From CAYFUR01 sp964346275 (GTDB taxonomy: Bacteria > Sumerlaeota > Sumerlaeia > SLMS01), in NCBI GenBank assembly GCA_964346275.1, contig CAYFUR010000002.1:1-64000 (forward strand): a stretch of DNA of 64,000 nt, in the 5' to 3' direction. Below are positions 24,954 to 33,461 of the stretch, piece by piece. A program made the translations under genes and the position numbers. The notes beneath the pieces are model-generated. The model was not told the DNA's origin. It did no database searches and saw nothing but the letters and a program-made list of their open reading frames with translations. Numbering within the stretch: position 1 is the first letter of the stretch; the number at the start of each line of letters is the position of its first letter.

Positions 24954-26426
24954 ATGTACGCCAAGCCCGTTACCCTGATAGACAAACTTTCGAGGCCCGG
25001 ACGCCGGGGCGTTACGCCACCCTGCGCCGACGAGCAGGAACGCAAGGAAGCGCTCTCGGCCATCCCCGAGTCCCTCCGCCGCGCGAAGCCCCCCTCACTC
25101 CCCGAAGTGAGCGAGCTGGATACCGTGCGGCACTTCACGCGCCTCAGCCAGAAGAATTATTCCATCGATGGACAATTCTACCCGCTCGGTTCCTGCACCA
25201 TGAAATACAACCCTCGGGTGAACGAGCAGATGGCGGCGCTTCCCGGCTTTGCGCGGCTGCATCCGCTCCAGGAAGAAGAAGATATCCAGGGCTTTCTTGG
25301 AATCTTTCACGATCTCCAGGAATTCCTCAAACCGGTGCTCGGAATGGACGAGGTCACCCTCGCCCCCGCGGCGGGTGCCCAGGGCGAGTTCACCGGCATG
25401 GCCATTATGCGCGCCTATCACCGCGACCGGGGATCGGATCGCGACGAGGTGATCGTGCCCGATGCCGCTCACGGCACCAATCCCGCCAGCGCCGCTCTTG
25501 CAGGCTTCAAGGTCCGCGAAGTCAAGTCCGGGGAGGATGGCCGCATCGATATGGACTCGCTGCGCGAATCGCTGAGCGATCGCACCGCCGGCATCATGCT
25601 CACCAATCCGAATACCTGCGGATTATTCGAGAAAGACATTCTTGAAATCTCGCGTCTCGTTCACGAAGCGGGTGGCCTGCTTTATTACGACGGCGCCAAT
25701 CTTAACGCCATCGTTGGACGCGCCCGCCCGGGCGACATGGGTTTCGACGTCATTCACATGAACCTGCACAAGACCTTCTCGACGCCCCATGGCGGTGGCG
25801 GCCCCGGCTCGGGGCCGGTCGGAGTGAAGAGCCACCTCGCCCCCTATCTTCCCGATCCCCACGTCCACCGGAAATCCGATGGGTCTTACTCCTTGTATAC
25901 ACCGGAGAAAACAATCGGCCGCCTGATGGGCTTCCATGGTAACGCCGGCGTCGTGGTTCGAGCCCTCTCCTATGCGCTGATGCAGGGAGGCCAGGGACTT
26001 TGGGATGTCGCCAACAGCGCCGTGCTCGGCGCCAACTATGTCCTCAGCCAGCTTCCCGAGCTTTACGAGAAACCTTTCGGCCAGCTCTGCAAGCACGAGT
26101 TTCTGGTCACCGTCCGAAATGCGGAGAAGGAAAAGGGCGTCAAGGCATTCGACGTCGCCAAACGGCTGCTCGATCTGGGCATCCACGCCCCCACGATCTA
26201 CTTCCCCCTTCTCGTCCAGGAAGCCTTGCTTGTCGAGCCAACGGATACCGAAAGCAAGCAGACCCTCGATCACTTCATTGATGCCATGAAGCAAATCGCC
26301 CGGGAAGCGGACGAGGACCCCGAGGCCCTGAAGGCATCGCCGAGAGACCTGCCCACGGGCCGCCTCGACGAGGTCGCAGCGGCCAAGCAGCTCAACGTGT
26401 GCTGCCGCTGGGACAGCGGAGACTGA
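24954..26426 (+). CDS. gcvPB: Glycine dehydrogenase (decarboxylating) subunit 2
   Basis: The 490-residue catalytic half of P protein. The PLP lysine is K273 in NLHKTFSTPHGGGGPGSGP, the strongly conserved glycine-rich stretch of the family. The ATG follows GAAGGAGAGAGC. With GcvPA it forms the glycine decarboxylase; the length and organisation match the split family. It is the last gcv gene in the operon. Confidence 0.95.
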   Translation: MYAKPVTLIDKLSRPGRRGVTPPCADEQERKEALSAIPESLRRAKPPSLPEVSELDTVRHFTRLSQKNYSIDGQFYPLGSCTMKYNPRVNEQMAALPGFARLHPLQEEEDIQGFLGIFHDLQEFLKPVLGMDEVTLAPAAGAQGEFTGMAIMRAYHRDRGSDRDEVIVPDAAHGTNPASAALAGFKVREVKSGEDGRIDMDSLRESLSDRTAGIMLTNPNTCGLFEKDILEISRLVHEAGGLLYYDGANLNAIVGRARPGDMGFDVIHMNLHKTFSTPHGGGGPGSGPVGVKSHLAPYLPDPHVHRKSDGSYSLYTPEKTIGRLMGFHGNAGVVVRALSYALMQGGQGLWDVANSAVLGANYVLSQLPELYEKPFGQLCKHEFLVTVRNAEKEKGVKAFDVAKRLLDLGIHAPTIYFPLLVQEALLVEPTDTESKQTLDHFIDAMKQIAREADEDPEALKASPRDLPTGRLDEVAAAKQLNVCCRWDSGD

Positions 26427-26452
26427 TCGAGCCTTTCTGGCACAATGAGGGG

Positions 26453-26465
26453 CGTCAAAATGACG
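26453..26465. repeat. Short inverted repeat between gcvPB and the thioredoxin-domain gene
   Basis: CGTCA-AAA-TGACG is a perfect 5-bp inverted repeat with a 3-base loop. It could be a protein-binding site or the base of a small hairpin, but no T-run follows and no related copy was seen nearby. Confidence 0.25.
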
Positions 26466-26598
26466 GGCGCCCGCTCTCCGCGCCGCCTTGGAAGCCGATT
26501 TGACCGGGAGAAGCCGGGCCACAACCGGCACAGACATCGCTCCTCCACAATTCCCACCGGCCAGCGCCGGAGGGAAACACAAGCCAAGGAGAAGGACC

Positions 26599-27714
26599 AT
26601 GTCCCCCGTTAAAAAACTTCTCATGGCCGCGATCGCGGTCGCCCTCACCTGTGCCGTCGCCGGCCTCTCAGCGCAAGACAGCCAGCCGGCAAAGGAAGCG
26701 CCGGATCTGCGCGTCGTCTTCGATGTGCCCGAAGAGGCCAAAGCTCCCTTCGAGAAAGCCACGGTGGAAGTGCTGAGGTTCAACAAGCAATCCGGCGAAC
26801 GGGAAGTCGTGGAGAGCCAAAGCTTCACCAAGAACGAATTTACTGTCGAATTTGACGGCATTGAAGAAGGCGACTACGCGGTCTTCGTCTATACCGGCGA
26901 AAAAGATTCGATCGGCGATGCCGGACAGCCTGGCGCCTTCTACTATGGCGAGCAGGTCTCCGTTGCTGACAACGAAACCCAGACGGTCCGCGTGGAATAC
27001 ATTCCTTTCGAGCCGGAATCCCTCCAAGGCAACGCAACGGTCAGCGCCAAACTGCTGACACTCGACGATTCCCCCCGATCAAACCTCGATATTAAGCTGG
27101 TGAAGGAAATTCAGAACGTGGGTCTGTATGAAGCGGCCACTGGCACCACGAGCGAATCGGGAATGTTGGAGGTCAGCGGACTAAAAGAGGGCGAGCAGTA
27201 TCTCGTCGCGCTGGGGAATGATATGGTCGCAGGGCGTGTGACTGCGGGGAGTGGCGAAACCAAGGAATTCAGAGTTCCTCCAATGAAAGGCGATTCCGCC
27301 CCGGCAGTGGCCTTTTCGGATCTTTACGAAGACACGAAGCACTCGCTCGAGGATTACAAAGGGAAGGTCGTGGTCGTGGATTTCTGGGCCACGTGGTGTC
27401 CACCGTGCCAGCCAGCAATGGAGAAATACGACAAGCTTGCAGTTGAGAAAAAAGAGGCGTGGGGCGACGACGTGAAGCTTCTCGCCGTCAGCGTGGACGC
27501 GGAAAAAAGCCTCGCAGAGAAGCACATTGAAAAGAAAGGCTGGACCAACCTGAGCCACGGATGGACAGGCCAGGGAGGAGGCGGGCTCGATGATGCCTTC
27601 GCCGTGACCTCGATTCCGACAACGTTTGTTATCGGGAAGGACGGTCGCATTGCCGAACGCGGACACCCCATGGCGCTCGATCTGGAGAAACTCGTCGAAG
27701 AACAACTCCAGTAA
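26599..27714 (+). CDS. Exported thioredoxin-domain (TlpA-like) protein
   Basis: The ATG at 26599 follows AAGGAGAAGG. The 371-residue product has a signal peptide (about residues 4-26, ending near AQD), a central beta-rich region (about 35-235) of the Cna/carboxypeptidase-regulatory-like or Ig-like kind, and a C-terminal TlpA/ResA-type thioredoxin fold (about 240-370) with the active site WCPPC (C267, C270). It probably acts as a periplasmic disulfide reductase or cytochrome-maturation factor. It lies 172 bp after gcvPB and is not obviously part of that operon. Confidence 0.85.
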   Translation: MSPVKKLLMAAIAVALTCAVAGLSAQDSQPAKEAPDLRVVFDVPEEAKAPFEKATVEVLRFNKQSGEREVVESQSFTKNEFTVEFDGIEEGDYAVFVYTGEKDSIGDAGQPGAFYYGEQVSVADNETQTVRVEYIPFEPESLQGNATVSAKLLTLDDSPRSNLDIKLVKEIQNVGLYEAATGTTSESGMLEVSGLKEGEQYLVALGNDMVAGRVTAGSGETKEFRVPPMKGDSAPAVAFSDLYEDTKHSLEDYKGKVVVVDFWATWCPPCQPAMEKYDKLAVEKKEAWGDDVKLLAVSVDAEKSLAEKHIEKKGWTNLSHGWTGQGGGGLDDAFAVTSIPTTFVIGKDGRIAERGHPMALDLEKLVEEQLQ

Positions 27715-27750
27715 TTGCTTCCTTCTCCTTGGACAGGACACACTTGAAAT

Positions 27751-27790
27751 AACTCCCTCGCCACGAAAGTGGCGGAGAGTTATTGTTAAC
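27751..27790 (+). terminator. Possible terminator after the thioredoxin-domain gene
   Basis: AACTCCCTCGCCAC and GTGGCGGAGAGTT (27751-27781) form an imperfect stem around GAAA, followed by ATTGTTAAC. The T content after the stem is low, so termination is possible but not certain. Confidence 0.4.
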
Positions 27791-27806
27791 AAACACCCAT
27801 GAGACG

Positions 27807-27849
27807 AAAGCGCCTTGCTTGACACCGCGAGGTGGAAAGCGCTTTTGTT
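27807..27849 (+). other. Two-level hairpin in the transketolase leader
   Basis: AAAGCGC (27807-27813) pairs with GCGCTTT (27839-27845). Inside the loop, CACC-GCGA-GGTG (27823-27834) forms a GNRA-capped hairpin. A TTTTGTT tract follows, so it can serve as an intrinsic terminator or an attenuator just before the transketolase gene. Confidence 0.5.
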
Positions 27850-27878
27850 CCATCAATATTCCCGCCAGGAGTCGTCTT

Positions 27879-29921
27879 ATGCAGACCGCAACAATTGGCA
27901 GAACTCCGGTTAAGGTGGACGGCAAAAAGCTGCGCCAGCTTGCCAACACCGTCCGGGGACTCGCCATCGATGGAACCAATGCCGCCAACAGCGGCCACCC
28001 CGGGCTTCCGCTCGGCGCGGCGGATTTTGCCGTCACCCTCTGGTATCATTTTCTTCGATACAACCCCGGCGACCCGAAATGGATCGGCCGCGATAAATTC
28101 ATCCTTTCTGGCGGGCATGGTTCGATGCTTGTCTATGCGCTGCTCCATCTTGCCGGGTACGACCTGCCCCTGGAAGAGCTGAAAAACTTTCGTCAATTCG
28201 GCAGCAAAACACCGGGCCATCCCGAAGTCCATCTGACCGCCGGCATCGAAACGACCACGGGCCCCCTGGGACAGGGCTTTGCCAACGGCGTGGGTTTTGG
28301 CCTGGCCGACCGGATGCTGGCCGCGCGCGTCAATCGCCAGAACTTCTGCCCCTTGGATAGCTTTATATACGTCCTCTGCACTGACGGCGACCTCATGGAG
28401 GGCGTGGCCCAGGAGGCCGCCAGCTTTGCCGGTCATATGAAACTCGGCAACTTGATCTACCTCTACGACGACAACGACATCTCTCTCGACGGGCCGACGA
28501 CGCTCAGTTTCAGCAACGAAGTGACCGTCAAAAAATTCGAGGCCATGGGATGGCATGTGCAGCGTGTCGACGGCCATGACCACCAGGCTGTCGCCGATGC
28601 GATTCTCGATGCGCAGGAAGAAAAAGAACGCCCGTCGATCATTTGCTGCAAAACGATTATCGGCTATGGCTCGCCCAACAAGGCCGGAACCAGCGGCGTC
28701 CACGGCGCTCCTCTTGGAAAGGAAGAAGGAGACAAAACCAAGGAAGCTCTCGGCATCCCTCTCGAGGAATTCCATGTGCCCGAGGAAGACAAAAAGGCCT
28801 GGAAAGATCGCGCCCAGGAACTGAAAAAGTATTACAACGAGTGGCAGGAACTCGTGAAGAGAGCGAAATCAGACCACCCGGACGCCGCCGACCTTCTGGA
28901 GACACATTTCCAGCAGGTGGTGCCGGATGATCTCGAAGCCGTTCTGCCCAAATACGATCTCGAAAAACCTCTGGCCACCCGCAAAGCAAGCAAGGCCGCC
29001 TTGTCAGCGCTCGCCTCGAAAGTGCCTTTCCTCGTCGGCGGATCGGCGGACCTCAGCGTCTCCACCAACGCCATCGTGGAAGATACGCGCGTCGAGCACA
29101 ACGAACTCACCGGCCGCCATCTCTACTTCGGCGTTCGCGAGCACGCCATGGGCGCCATTGTCAATGGCATGAATCTCCAGGGTGGCTTCCGAGCCTTTGG
29201 CGCGACCTTCCTGACCTTCAGCGATTACATGCGCGGAGCCGTGCGCCTTGGCTCCCTCATGGGATGCCCTTCGATCTGGGTCTATACGCACGATTCGATT
29301 TTCCTTGGCGAGGACGGGCCGACGCACCAGGCGGTTGAGCACGTGATGGCGCTTCGCTTGATTCCCGGCATGATTGTGATCCGCCCCGGCGATGCCATCG
29401 AAACAGCACAGGCCTGGATCGCCGCGCTGCGCGAGACGCAGCACCCCGTTTCCCTCATCCTCACCCGCCATAACATTCCCGTCTATGATCGCGATGCGAA
29501 AGAATTCTCCGGCGGAGAGGGAGACTTCTACAAAGGCGGCTATGTCTTCCGCCCAGAAAAGGATTCTTCCAGCCTCGACGCCATCCTGATCGGCACGGGA
29601 TCGGAGCTTTCCCTTTGCGTGGACTCGGCGCGCGAGTTGGAGAAAGAGGGAAAGAGCGTCCGCGTTGTCAGCCTGCCAAGTTGGGAGCTGTTCGAGCGCC
29701 AGGATGCCTCTTACAAGGAGAAGATTCTGCCAGAGTCCTGCGCGGCCCGCGTCGCCGTCGAAGCGGGGGTCTCCACCGGCTGGCAACGCTATATCGGCCG
29801 CGAGGGCACAACCGTCAGCCAGGACCAGTTCGGCGCATCGGCCTCCTGGAAGGTGCTTGCCGAGGAATTCGGCTTCACCACGGAAAATGTGGTGGCCAAG
29901 GCGAAATCCGTCATGGGCTGA
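27879..29921 (+). CDS. tkt: Transketolase
   Basis: The 680-residue thiamine-diphosphate enzyme moves two-carbon units between sugars in the pentose phosphate pathway. The start at 27879 has CAGGAG upstream and gives the typical beginning LRQLANTVRGLAIDGTNAANSGHPGLP. The ThDP site is seen as TDGDLMEG...DDNDIS, and the pyrimidine domain has the ADLSVSTN and FGVREHAMG motifs. A well-formed terminator follows. It stands alone and its neighbours are not pentose-pathway genes. Confidence 0.95.
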   Translation: MQTATIGRTPVKVDGKKLRQLANTVRGLAIDGTNAANSGHPGLPLGAADFAVTLWYHFLRYNPGDPKWIGRDKFILSGGHGSMLVYALLHLAGYDLPLEELKNFRQFGSKTPGHPEVHLTAGIETTTGPLGQGFANGVGFGLADRMLAARVNRQNFCPLDSFIYVLCTDGDLMEGVAQEAASFAGHMKLGNLIYLYDDNDISLDGPTTLSFSNEVTVKKFEAMGWHVQRVDGHDHQAVADAILDAQEEKERPSIICCKTIIGYGSPNKAGTSGVHGAPLGKEEGDKTKEALGIPLEEFHVPEEDKKAWKDRAQELKKYYNEWQELVKRAKSDHPDAADLLETHFQQVVPDDLEAVLPKYDLEKPLATRKASKAALSALASKVPFLVGGSADLSVSTNAIVEDTRVEHNELTGRHLYFGVREHAMGAIVNGMNLQGGFRAFGATFLTFSDYMRGAVRLGSLMGCPSIWVYTHDSIFLGEDGPTHQAVEHVMALRLIPGMIVIRPGDAIETAQAWIAALRETQHPVSLILTRHNIPVYDRDAKEFSGGEGDFYKGGYVFRPEKDSSSLDAILIGTGSELSLCVDSARELEKEGKSVRVVSLPSWELFERQDASYKEKILPESCAARVAVEAGVSTGWQRYIGREGTTVSQDQFGASASWKVLAEEFGFTTENVVAKAKSVMG

Positions 29922-29946
29922 TCCAAACCCGCCAATCGGAGTCCGA

Positions 29947-29975
29947 AAAGCCCCGGCCGAGCGCCGGGGCTTTCT
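29947..29975 (+). terminator. Rho-independent terminator after transketolase
   Basis: AAAGCCCCGGC (29947-29957) pairs with GCCGGGGCTTT (29963-29973) around CGAGC. The T-run is short (TTTCT), but the 11-bp stem is perfect. Confidence 0.75.
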
Positions 29976-30103
29976 GATACCGCCCCCCCTGAAACCGTAT
30001 TCATTCAATAGGATTGACCCCTCGCCCGACGGGCAGTCCCCTGATTTTTGAAACTCAGATCGGTCCGCGAGCCTCGCCAGGCGCAGCGGAAAGGAGAATC
30101 GGG

Positions 30104-31900
30104 ATGTCCGGAGCAAACAGAACCCTGATCGGCCGGCTGCCCAGAATCGGGATTCGCCCTGCCATTGATGGCCGCCTTGGCGGAGTTCGGGAATCTTTGG
30201 AGGAGAAAACCCTGCAGATGGCCCGGAACGTGGCCAGTCTCATCCAAAGCGAGTTGCGCCATTCCAGCGGAGAGCAGATTGAATGCGTCATCCCGGAGCA
30301 TTGCATTGGCGGGATCGCGGAGTCGGCCAAAGCCGCAGACTTGTTCGAGCGCGAGGGTGTCGGCGTGTCGCTCACGGTGACCGCTTGCTGGTGTTACGGC
30401 TTCGAGACCATGGACATGGACCCGCTGACGCCCAAGGCGATCTGGGGATTCAATGGCACGGAGCGCCCCGGCGCCGTTTATCTCGCCGCCACGCTGGCAG
30501 CACACGCGCAAAAGGGCCTTCCCTGCTTTAGTATATACGGCCGCGAGGTCCAGGATGCCGGCGACCAGGAGATCCCAGCGGATGTGCGCGAAAAGATTAT
30601 TCGCTTTGCGCGGACCGGCCTTGCCGCGGCCACGATGCGCGGAAAGACGTATCTCTCCATGGGCGGCGTCTCCATGGGAATCGCCGGTTCCATCCTCGAC
30701 CATGCTTTCTTCGAAGATTATCTGGGCATGCGCGTCGAGACGGTCGACATGTCGGAGTTCATCCGGCGCATAGACAGGGGAATTTACGATAAAGCAGAGT
30801 TTCAACGTGCCCGCGAATGGGTGAAAAAGCATTGTCCCGAAGGCCGAGACGACAATCCCCCGGAGAAACAGCAGGGCCGCGAGGAGAAAGACGAAGCCTG
30901 GGACATCTCGATCAAAATGGCCCTCATCGCGCGCGACCTGATGACCGGGAACCCCAAGCTCCAAGAGATGGGATGGGGAGAGGAAGCCCTCGGCCGCAAT
31001 GCCATCGCCGCCGGTTTCCAGGGCCAGCGCCAGTGGACCGACTTCATGCCCAACGGCGATTTTATGGAGGCGATCCTGAATACTTCCTTCGACTGGAATG
31101 GGATCCGCGCCCCCTTCCTCGTTGCGACGGAAAACGATTCTCTCAATGGCGCAACCATGTTGCTTGGCCATCTCCTGACGGGAACGGCGCAAATCTTCGC
31201 CGACGTCCGCACGTTCTGGAGCCCGTCATCAACCAAGCGGGCGACAGGACACACGCTCGAGGGCCGCGCGGCGGGCGGCATCCTCCATATGATCAACAGC
31301 GGTCCGGCCGCTCTCGACGGAACAGGCGAGATGACGCGCGACAGCGCACCTGTGATGAAACCCCACTGGGAAGTGACGGAGGAGGACGTCGAAAGATGCC
31401 TTCGCGCGACGACTTGGCATGCGGGCATGCGCGAGTATTTCCGCGGCGGCGGCTGGTCGAGCCATTACAAAACCCGTGGCGGCATGCCCATGACGATGTT
31501 CCGCATCAACCTGATCAAAGGGCTCGGACCGGGACTGCAAATCGCCGAAGGCTGGTCCGTGGATTTGCCCGCTGAAACTCACAAGACTCTCGACGAACGC
31601 ACCAATCCGACATGGCCGACGACCTGGTTTGCGCCCCGCACCAACGGCGCGGGCGCTTTCCGCGACGTCTATACTGTCATGGCCAATTGGGGGGCTAACC
31701 ATTGCGTCTTGTGCTATGGCCATATCGGGGCGGACCTGGCCTCCCTTGCCTCCATCCTGCGCATTCCCGTTTACATGCATAACTTGGATGAGAGCGACCT
31801 CTTCCGCCCCCATGTGTGGGGGGCCTTTGGGACGGCCGAGACCGAAGGGGCAGATTTCCGAGCCTGCGCGAATTTCGGCCCACTCTATAAAGGTCGTTAA
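30104..31900 (+). CDS. fucI: L-fucose isomerase family protein
   Basis: The 598-residue product matches L-fucose isomerase over its length; the first 30 residues of the longer frame are rejected because AAAGGAGAA precedes the ATG at 30104. Features include TVTACWCYGFETMDMDP, the aldose/ketose active-site region with SMGGVSMGIAGS, and the conserved RATGHTLEGRAAGGILHM stretch. The enzyme interconverts L-fucose and L-fuculose and often accepts D-arabinose. No fuculokinase, aldolase or fucosidase is nearby, so the true substrate is uncertain. It is followed by a URO-D-like gene behind a LacI-type operator. Confidence 0.9.
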   Translation: MSGANRTLIGRLPRIGIRPAIDGRLGGVRESLEEKTLQMARNVASLIQSELRHSSGEQIECVIPEHCIGGIAESAKAADLFEREGVGVSLTVTACWCYGFETMDMDPLTPKAIWGFNGTERPGAVYLAATLAAHAQKGLPCFSIYGREVQDAGDQEIPADVREKIIRFARTGLAAATMRGKTYLSMGGVSMGIAGSILDHAFFEDYLGMRVETVDMSEFIRRIDRGIYDKAEFQRAREWVKKHCPEGRDDNPPEKQQGREEKDEAWDISIKMALIARDLMTGNPKLQEMGWGEEALGRNAIAAGFQGQRQWTDFMPNGDFMEAILNTSFDWNGIRAPFLVATENDSLNGATMLLGHLLTGTAQIFADVRTFWSPSSTKRATGHTLEGRAAGGILHMINSGPAALDGTGEMTRDSAPVMKPHWEVTEEDVERCLRATTWHAGMREYFRGGGWSSHYKTRGGMPMTMFRINLIKGLGPGLQIAEGWSVDLPAETHKTLDERTNPTWPTTWFAPRTNGAGAFRDVYTVMANWGANHCVLCYGHIGADLASLASILRIPVYMHNLDESDLFRPHVWGAFGTAETEGADFRACANFGPLYKGR

Positions 31901-31956
31901 CTGGATCGGGGATTTCTCCGGGAGCCGCTTTGATCCACGTCCTTCTTGGGGAAGAA

Positions 31957-31972
31957 TTGTAAGCGCATACAA
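31957..31972. promoter_or_regulatory. LacI/GalR-type operator upstream of the URO-D-like gene
   Basis: TTGTAAGCGCATACAA is a 16-bp palindrome with one A-A mismatch pair and the central GCGC typical of LacI-family operators. It lies 67 bases before the start of the next gene. A second, similar palindrome lies upstream of the secreted protein at 33462. No LacI-family gene is present in the window. Confidence 0.6.
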
Positions 31973-32038
31973 CTCGCCCTTGACCGGACGCGGCCCTCTC
32001 CTTCTCCATGAGCCCATTCACAATCACGAGGGGCGCTC

Positions 32039-33145
32039 ATGAAAAAAAACGGCAAAACGCCCGACCCGGACTTCGAATCCTTCATCGCCACGGTCTGTGA
32101 AGGCCGCCCGCCCGGACGCGTCCATTTCACTGAGCTTTACTTCGATGAAGCGGCAAAGCATGGCCTTTGCGATTACTTCTCCATCGCCAAACCCGGATAT
32201 TCGTTCGAAGACCCGGAATATAGACCTGCGCGCGACGCTGCGTTGGCTAAAGAACTCGGCTATGACCTCGTCCGCATCCACCTTCCGGACAGCGAATTCC
32301 GCATGAACGTGCAATCCTCTGCGTCCGACCCCACCGCCGCAACGCGCCAGACCGGCCAGGGCTATACGGTCCACGAGCATGCGGGCCCGATCCAGAACTG
32401 GAAAGACCTGGAGAACTATCCGTGGCCAGACATTTCCCGGCTCGATACACGTCCCCTTGAATGGGCGGAGGCGAATCTGCCAGAGGGCATGAAAGCCTAT
32501 GACCTCGCCGCCCAGTTTTTCGAATGCTCCACCTGGCTCATGGGCTATGAGAGCCTCTTCCTGAATATGTATGACGAGCCGGAAATCATCGACGTGCTTC
32601 TCGAAAGAATCAGCCAGGTCTATTTCGACTACATCCGGCTGCTCTGCGACTTCGAGTGCATCGGAGTCATCTGGGCCGCAGACGATATGGGGTTTAAAAC
32701 CCAAACGCTCGTTTCTCCGAACTGGCTGAGGGAAAACGTCCTTCCGCTCCACAAAAAAGCCGCGGCCATTGCCCATGAGAAGGGGAAGCGCTACTTCCTC
32801 CATTCCTGCGGCAAGGTGGATGAATTGATGGAAGATCTGATCGAGGACGTCGGAATCGACGCGAAACACTCCTTCGAAGATTCCGTGACGCCGGTAACGG
32901 ACTTCTCTGAACAATATGGCCGCCGAATCGGCGTTTTGGGCGGGATCGACATCGATTTCCTTGCCCGGGCGACCCCAGAAGAAGTGCGCAAGCGAACCCG
33001 CCGGACACTGGAACATTGCATGCCGGGAGGGCGCTATGCGCTTGGGAGCGGAAACTCAATCACCGGCTATGTGCCGCTGGAGAATTACCTGGCAATGTGG
33101 GAGGAAGGTCTTCGATTTAATGACGTGATTAAATTTAATCGGTAA
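32039..33145 (+). CDS. Uroporphyrinogen decarboxylase (URO-D)-like protein
   Basis: The 368-residue protein has the URO-D TIM-barrel pattern (GIDIDFLARATPEEVR, HSCGKVDELMEDL, ALGSGNSITGYVPLENY). It lacks the HemE substrate-binding motif (MRQAGR-type), so it is not a true haem enzyme. URO-D-like proteins of this kind act as corrinoid or thiol methyltransferases or have unknown roles, often beside sugar genes in little-studied phyla. Here it follows an L-fucose isomerase and a LacI-type operator, which hints at a sugar-linked regulon. Its reaction cannot be inferred. Confidence 0.75.
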   Translation: MKKNGKTPDPDFESFIATVCEGRPPGRVHFTELYFDEAAKHGLCDYFSIAKPGYSFEDPEYRPARDAALAKELGYDLVRIHLPDSEFRMNVQSSASDPTAATRQTGQGYTVHEHAGPIQNWKDLENYPWPDISRLDTRPLEWAEANLPEGMKAYDLAAQFFECSTWLMGYESLFLNMYDEPEIIDVLLERISQVYFDYIRLLCDFECIGVIWAADDMGFKTQTLVSPNWLRENVLPLHKKAAAIAHEKGKRYFLHSCGKVDELMEDLIEDVGIDAKHSFEDSVTPVTDFSEQYGRRIGVLGGIDIDFLARATPEEVRKRTRRTLEHCMPGGRYALGSGNSITGYVPLENYLAMWEEGLRFNDVIKFNR

Positions 33146-33461
33146 GTAATTTAGCAGATTCAATTCCCTGCGCAATAAAAAAAACCGCTCAACTTCTCCC
33201 TCTTTGCAAAACAGCCGAAACTCTTTTCGCCCCGCTTCTTCATCGCTCTGATGCCTTGGGATATGGGCTATCAAAGTACTGATTCTATTGCACTTACACG
33301 AAATACTTATTGTTCCCAGCAGAAATTTGCCATGGAGTAGCCTTCGCCTCAAGAGCTGCTTTCATGGCATTTTTTCATTAGAGCGATACAAAAAAGAGCT
33401 TGCATTGAGTAAGCGGTTACAATGTTCTCTGAATTCATCACAGCCAAAGGAGGCTCTCAAT
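33146..33461. other. AT-rich intergenic region before the secreted concanavalin-like gene
   Basis: A 316-base gap with AT content higher than its surroundings (for example AATAAAAAAAACC near 33172). It holds a LacI-like palindrome at 33409-33422 overlapping a TACAAT -10-like hexamer (33418-33423), and AAAGGAGGC (33446-33454) before the next gene. No gene is convincing here. Confidence 0.6.
33409..33422. promoter_or_regulatory. LacI/GalR-type operator, second copy
   Basis: GTAAGCGGTTACAA is identical at 12 of 14 positions to the core of the palindrome at 31959-31972. GTAA-GCGG-TTAC is itself an inverted repeat. It overlaps the TACAAT hexamer, a position where a bound repressor would block RNA polymerase. 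Confidence 0.5.

Noticed and set aside
27783..27878. Upstream ATG-like start extending transketolase by 32 residues
   Set aside because: The extension runs through the leader hairpin region and lacks a ribosome binding site; the ATG at 27879 has CAGGAG and starts the conserved family sequence.
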